Assembly: GCA_031177735.1 (NCBI GenBank)
Contig: JAPSKJ010000008.1
Location: 1 to 25,871, forward strand
Direction: 5' to 3'
Source: Nocardioides sp.
GTDB taxonomy: Bacteria; Actinomycetota; Actinomycetes; Propionibacteriales; Nocardioidaceae
DNA: 25,871 nucleotides
The notes under the pieces were generated by a model. That model saw only the letters and a program-made list of their open reading frames with translations, searched no databases and was not told the DNA's origin. Positions 22,602-25,871 of the stretch are shown piece after piece. Both the position numbers and the translations under genes were made by a program. Every line of letters starts with the position of its first letter. The first letter of the stretch is position 1.

Positions 22602-23563
22602 AGCAGCCACCAGCCGACCAGCGAGGCGGTCGCGACGGCGACCGTGAGTACGACGGGCACGAACTGCCGCGCGAACGCTGCTCCGAACTGTCCCGACTCC
22701 ATGGCAGCGAGCTTGACGTCCATCGCCGGGCCAACGACGAGGAAGACCAGCTTCGCGGTGTCGGAGAAGGCCGTCATACTGGCGGCGATGAATGCGTCGG
22801 ACTCCGAGCAGAGCGCGGCGAGGAAGGCGAAGGCCGCCATCGTCAGGGCGGCGACCAGCGCCTGACCGGCGACGGTGTCGACCACGGACCGCGGCACGAA
22901 GGTGTTGATCGCCGCGGCGATCATGGCCCCCGCCACCAGGAAACCACCCGCGTGCAGGAAGTCGTGGCGTGCCGTCGCCACGAAGTCCGACCCGTGGTCG
23001 TGCGGGGCCGCCCGGGTGCGCAGCCGGAGGCGTTCACCGCGGCGCAGGCACCACCACCCCACCAGGACAGCCGTCACCAGCGAGGCCAGCACCCGGGCGG
23101 CGACCATCGCCGGATGCCCCGGGAACGCCACCGCGGTCGAGACGATGACAGCGGGATTGATCGCCGGGGCGGCGAGGAGGAACGTCAGCGCGACCGCCGG
23201 CCGCAGGCCGCGGCGGATCAGGCCGTCCGCGATGGGCACGGCCGCGCACTCGCAGCCCGGCAGCCCCACTCCAGCCACACCGGCCACCGGCACGGCCAGC
23301 ACGGGGTTGGCCGGCAGCACCCGGCGCAGCACGCCTTCAGAGAGGAAACGTGCGATCGCGGCGGAGAGCAGCACGCCCCCCAGGAGGAACGGGGTCGACT
23401 GCACCACCACCGCCACGAACATGGTGCACCAGGTCCGGAACGCCTCGCCGTCGGCGTACTCCCGCAGGGAGCCGCCCACCAGCATCGCCGTGATGACCGC
23501 GACGGCGACCAGCTCGGCCTGCCCGAAGGTGGGCGTGCGCTCCTCGACCTGCGACTCCGTCAT
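22598..23563 (-). CDS. Permease, DUF318/ArsP-like family
   Basis: A 321-residue membrane protein with about eight hydrophobic segments. The signature GLPGCECAAVPIADGLIRRGL (C104, C106) and the mirror motif CSESDAFIAASMTAF in the second half are typical of the DUF318 permease family, which includes ArsP-type organoarsenical exporters and the permease partner of TIGR03943 proteins. A cytoplasmic loop contains HDHGSD. ATG 23563 is used. The partner gene overlaps its end, so the two subunits are coupled. Substrate unknown; a metal-related role is suggested by the Fur/Zur-like box 29 bases upstream and by the two histidine-rich surface proteins next door. Confidence 0.87.
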   Translation of the reverse strand: MTESQVEERTPTFGQAELVAVAVITAMLVGGSLREYADGEAFRTWCTMFVAVVVQSTPFLLGGVLLSAAIARFLSEGVLRRVLPANPVLAVPVAGVAGVGLPGCECAAVPIADGLIRRGLRPAVALTFLLAAPAINPAVIVSTAVAFPGHPAMVAARVLASLVTAVLVGWWCLRRGERLRLRTRAAPHDHGSDFVATARHDFLHAGGFLVAGAMIAAAINTFVPRSVVDTVAGQALVAALTMAAFAFLAALCSESDAFIAASMTAFSDTAKLVFLVVGPAMDVKLAAMESGQFGAAFARQFVPVVLTVAVATASLVGWWLL

Positions 23564-23591
23564 CGGAGGCTCCCCACTTCCGAGCTGCTAT

Positions 23592-23606
23592 TGATGACGA
23601 TTATCG
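23592..23606. promoter_or_regulatory. Fur/Zur-like box upstream of the permease operon
   Basis: TGATGACGATTATCG shows a 7-1-7 dyad resembling the TGATAAT-N-ATTATCA type bound by Fur-superfamily repressors. It starts 29 bases before the permease ATG on the minus strand. Read on that strand, GATAATCGTC aligns with the boxes at 25558-25580 and 25616-25636. Confidence 0.6.
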
Positions 23607-23653
23607 CTAGCTTGCGGGCCCATCCTCGGCCACCGGGCCGGCGAGTCGGCCCT

Positions 23654-23690
23654 GTCGTCGCCCGACCGCGCCTGACGGTCGGGCGACGAC
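23654..23690. terminator. Hairpin between the histidine-rich gene and the permease operon
   Basis: GTCGTCGCCCGACC (23654-23667) pairs perfectly with 23677-23690 over 14 bases, with a nine-base loop. It lies 15 bases past the stop of the minus-strand gene ending at 23705, so it probably terminates that transcript before the permease promoter. There is no T-tract. Confidence 0.65.
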
Positions 23691-23704
23691 TCGGCGCCGA
23701 CCGC

Positions 23705-25528
23705 TCAGCGACGCTTCGCGACCTTGATCATGGTCGACGTCGCGAACGGCAGCAGCTCCGCTGAGCCCGCGTAGACGATCTGCGCCTTCACCCGCTGACC
23801 GGAGGTCCGGCGCGCGGCCTTCTTGCCGAGGACGAACGACAGCGTCCCGTCGTCGCTCCGCACGGCCTGCGTCCTGTTCCCGACCTGCACCAGGAAGGTC
23901 CCGATCACCGGCTTGCCCGCGGCACGCACGGCCAAGGAGACCGCTCCGCGCCTGCCCGCGGCCTTCACCGTCCGCGCGATGGCCAGGTCGGTCACCGCCA
24001 CGGCGGACGGAGTGGCACCGGCGGGGAGGTCCGTCTTCGGCGGAGCCGTCGGGTCGGCGTGGTCCTTGACGTGGATGGTGACCGGGGCCGACTCGGCGAC
24101 GACGGTGTGCTGGTCGTCGTACAACCGCGCGATCACCTCGATGCCGTCGTGCTCGGGCGCGGCGGTGAAGGTGTACCGACCCGCCGTCAACCCCGCCACC
24201 GCGATCCACTCCTGGGAGCCCGCGGGCCGGGTGAACCAGTGGTAGTGGTCCAGCCCGGTCTGGGGTTCCTGGACGGCGCGCAGTGCGACCTCGGCGCCGG
24301 AGTGGTAGTGGTCGGCGAGGCCGGCGATCACCAGCGTGGTGGAGGCCGGGCCCTCCTCGACCGGCGTCAGCACGAAGCCGCGCTGGCCGCCAGCAGTCAT
24401 TGCCGTGCCGACGATCTGACCGGCGGCATTGATGTCGGACGCCGCTTGCAGGGTCACGCCCTCCGGCAGCTCCTCGACGAGGGTGTTGAGGTCGGCGACC
24501 CCGTGGCTGTCCCAGGCGACGGCCGCACCGCCGAACGAGGTGTTCCCGGCGAACTTGGACGCGTTGCCGACGACGATGCCGCCCTCGGTCGCCTTCGCCG
24601 CAACGTGCGGGAACTCGGCGATCCCGGGCGTCGGCAGCTGGCTCACCGCTCCGGTCTCGTCCCAGGTCACGGCGACCTCGGCGGTGCCGACAGTCGCGGA
24701 GCCGACGGCGTCGCCGTCGTCGGTCACACCGGTGACGTCGGGGGACGAACCGCCCGCGGGCGGATCGAGCAGGCGCTGCTCCTCACCATCCCAGACGACA
24801 CCGGCCAGGTGCGTGTGCGTGTGGTCGCCGTGGGGGACGACGACCGAGGCCCGGCCGCCGACGACGCCGGCGGGCGAGATGGTCGCCGCGGAGTAGCTCG
24901 CCACGGTCGCGCCGGCCTCCCCCGGCGCCGGTCTCGGCAGCGCCGCGACCGTGCCGTCGGGCCTCAGCAGCACGCCGACGCCCGACGCGTTGCCGACGGC
25001 GGTTCCGTCGTCGTTGATGTCACGCAGGATGCCCGTGCCGGCCTCATTGAGGCCGGTGACGTGCTCGGGTGCGCCGTCGCCCGTCCACGTGACCGGCACC
25101 GACGTCCCGCCAGCGTCGAACGCCTCACCGACGATGACCGTCGATGCGTTCAGGTCGAATCCGCGCGAGAAGGTGGAGTCGGACAGGTTCGCCAGCTCGT
25201 GGGCGTGGAAGTGGTCACCGTGGCGCTCCCAGAGCACGGTGGCCTGCGGCCGTGCGCCGGTCGTCGGCCGAGCGATGCCGACGACGTCACCCGCGTCGTT
25301 GATGCCCAGCGCGGCTGCCGCCACGCCGTTGCTGGTCGGCTCGAGCAGCTCGAGTGCGTACCCGCGCGGCAGGTGGGCGTGGGCGAGGGCGGTCGGGACC
25401 ACCCCAGCCACGGTGGCCCCACCCCGGGCAGCGCCCGCCGGTGGCGCACCGAGGACGGGCAATCCCAGCAGCGCCGTCGCAGTGACCGCGGCTACCACAC
25501 CGGGCGCCTTGTCGATCCTTCTCCTCAT
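23705..25528 (-). CDS. Secreted histidine-rich protein with HAF-like repeats and surface-protein Ig-like domain
   Basis: A 607-residue exported protein. A signal peptide (MRRRIDKAPG, hydrophobic core, cleavage near AGA-A at about 33) is followed by HAF-type repeats with INDAGDVVG (76-84), INDDGTAVG (171-179), a degenerate VTDDGDAVG and INAAGQIVG (366-374), spaced about 95 residues. Histidine pairs stand out: HAH 50-52, HGDHFHAH 103-110, HGDHTHTH 233-240, DHYH 406-409 and DHYH 427-430. Residues 397-487 form a domain like those of actinobacterial surface-anchor (choice-of-anchor M) proteins. The C-terminal 100 residues look Ig-like and lack an LPxTG motif. ATG 25528 follows GAGAGGA. Zinc binding is inferred from the histidines and the upstream box. 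Confidence 0.8.
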   Translation of the reverse strand: MRRRIDKAPGVVAAVTATALLGLPVLGAPPAGAARGGATVAGVVPTALAHAHLPRGYALELLEPTSNGVAAAALGINDAGDVVGIARPTTGARPQATVLWERHGDHFHAHELANLSDSTFSRGFDLNASTVIVGEAFDAGGTSVPVTWTGDGAPEHVTGLNEAGTGILRDINDDGTAVGNASGVGVLLRPDGTVAALPRPAPGEAGATVASYSAATISPAGVVGGRASVVVPHGDHTHTHLAGVVWDGEEQRLLDPPAGGSSPDVTGVTDDGDAVGSATVGTAEVAVTWDETGAVSQLPTPGIAEFPHVAAKATEGGIVVGNASKFAGNTSFGGAAVAWDSHGVADLNTLVEELPEGVTLQAASDINAAGQIVGTAMTAGGQRGFVLTPVEEGPASTTLVIAGLADHYHSGAEVALRAVQEPQTGLDHYHWFTRPAGSQEWIAVAGLTAGRYTFTAAPEHDGIEVIARLYDDQHTVVAESAPVTIHVKDHADPTAPPKTDLPAGATPSAVAVTDLAIARTVKAAGRRGAVSLAVRAAGKPVIGTFLVQVGNRTQAVRSDDGTLSFVLGKKAARRTSGQRVKAQIVYAGSAELLPFATSTMIKVAKRR

Positions 25529-25557
25529 CAGTGTCCTCTCGTTGTGACGGAGTGGCG

Positions 25558-25580
25558 AATGATACTCATTCTCATTAAGG
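25558..25580. promoter_or_regulatory. Fur/Zur-like box upstream of the histidine-rich gene
   Basis: AATGA (25558-25562) and TCATT (25572-25576) mirror each other, and TGATACT-C-ATTCTCA is a 7-1-7 dyad matching at five of seven pairs. CTCATTCTCATTAAGG (25565-25580) is repeated with one change at 25621-25636. It lies 30 bases before the minus-strand start codon, where a bound repressor would block transcription. Confidence 0.65.
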
Positions 25581-25615
25581 TGGAAGCAAGCGACGGAGGC
25601 CCGCGCTGTTACTAT

Positions 25616-25636
25616 TGCGTCTCATTATCATTAAGG
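25616..25636. promoter_or_regulatory. Fur/Zur-like box upstream of the right-end surface protein gene
   Basis: CTCATTATCATTAAGG (25621-25636) copies 15 of 16 bases of the site at 25565-25580, in the same orientation. It ends 31 bases before the plus-strand start at 25667, so the divergent pair appears to carry one site per promoter. Confidence 0.65.
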
Positions 25637-25666
25637 CTCGTCCTGGGTCTGGAGAGAAGGACGCCG

Positions 25667-25871
25667 ATGTCTCCCCTGGCTACACACTGTGGGCGCAGCC
25701 GACTCCCCCGGCTGTGCGTCCTCCTGGTCAGCGTGTTGGCGCTCGCCCTACCGACAGCCGTCGCTGTGCTGACCACACCGGCCGCAGCGGACGACTTCGT
25801 GCTGGAGCTCGACCACGGGCACGTCGACGCGTTCGCTCTCACCCAGAGCGAGGGCGCGCTCCGCGTTCGCC
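25667..25871 (+). CDS. Actinobacterial surface protein with LDHGHVDAF motif (choice-of-anchor M / TIGR03769-like), N-terminal fragment
   Basis: Sixty-eight codons are visible before the window edge. ATG 25667 has AGAAGGA six bases upstream. A signal peptide (SRLPRLCVLLVSVLALALPTA) ends near PAAA-DD at about residue 42, and the mature start reads FVLELDHGHVDAFAL. The LDHGHVD sequence opens the repeat domain of actinobacterial surface-anchored proteins that are often encoded beside zinc/manganese-type ABC transporters. Whether an LPxTG sorting signal or ABC genes follow lies outside the window. It is divergent from the histidine-rich protein and shares its box sequence, so both are probably derepressed together. 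Confidence 0.75.
   Translation, partial: MSPLATHCGRSRLPRLCVLLVSVLALALPTAVAVLTTPAAADDFVLELDHGHVDAFALTQSEGALRVR

Noticed and set aside
23705..25528. LPxTG-type sorting signal at the C terminus of the histidine-rich protein
   Set aside because: The last residues (FATSTMIKVAKRR) show no LPxTG, hydrophobic span or anchor pattern.
1..25871. CRISPR arrays, tRNA or rRNA genes, transposases, phage genes
   Set aside because: No regularly spaced repeats, no tRNA-like cloverleaf and no mobile-element proteins were found on either strand by reading.

Overview
The window is very GC-rich, with G/C-ending codons, GTG as well as ATG starts, twin-arginine and lipobox export signals, and an actinobacterial-type surface protein at the right end. 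This points to an actinomycete (high-GC Gram-positive), plausibly a Nocardioides-like soil or plant-debris organism; the genus is inference. No tRNA, rRNA, CRISPR array, insertion sequence or phage gene was seen, and no stretch longer than about 185 bases lacks a gene.

Left part, 1-12172: an oxidative hexuronate/aldarate catabolic island. On the minus strand are the first codons of a probable aldehyde dehydrogenase, kdgD (5-dehydro-4-deoxyglucarate dehydratase) and a LysR regulator. Divergent from LysR runs a tightly packed operon: tctC-tctB-tctA (tripartite tricarboxylate-type transporter), a universal stress protein and gudD (glucarate dehydratase). A second plus-strand operon holds an uncharacterised TIM-barrel-like protein, a TRAP transporter (dctQ, dctM, dctP) and udh (uronate dehydrogenase). 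Together they predict: uronate import by TRAP, oxidation to aldarolactone/aldarate by Udh, aldarate import by the TTT system, dehydration by GudD, then KdgD and the aldehyde dehydrogenase to 2-oxoglutarate. The three operons share a strikingly similar promoter block, which suggests one regulon, probably under the local LysR protein.

Middle, 12230-16031: a strong hairpin terminator separates udh from a convergent, exported PL10-type pectate lyase, a possible source of galacturonate oligomers. Next come a FadR-type GntR regulator and a galactarate/talarate-dehydratase-like enolase-superfamily enzyme, co-transcribed by a GTGA overlap, under a symmetrical divergent promoter/operator.

Right-middle, 16050-21843: a set of 2-hydroxyacid genes. 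It comprises an FMN-dependent (L-type) 2-hydroxyacid oxidase, an NAD(P)H hydroxypyruvate/glyoxylate reductase-like enzyme, an AEC-family carrier, an FAD-linked (D-type) 2-hydroxyacid dehydrogenase and a CitE-like lyase. A 90-base quasi-palindrome lies between the last two convergent genes.

Right end, 21933-25871: a different theme, probable metal (zinc) homeostasis. There is a permease with a TIGR03943-type partner, a secreted histidine-rich protein with HAF-like repeats, and the start of a surface protein with an LDHGHVDAF motif. All three transcription units have a Fur/Zur-like box about 30 bases before the start codon.
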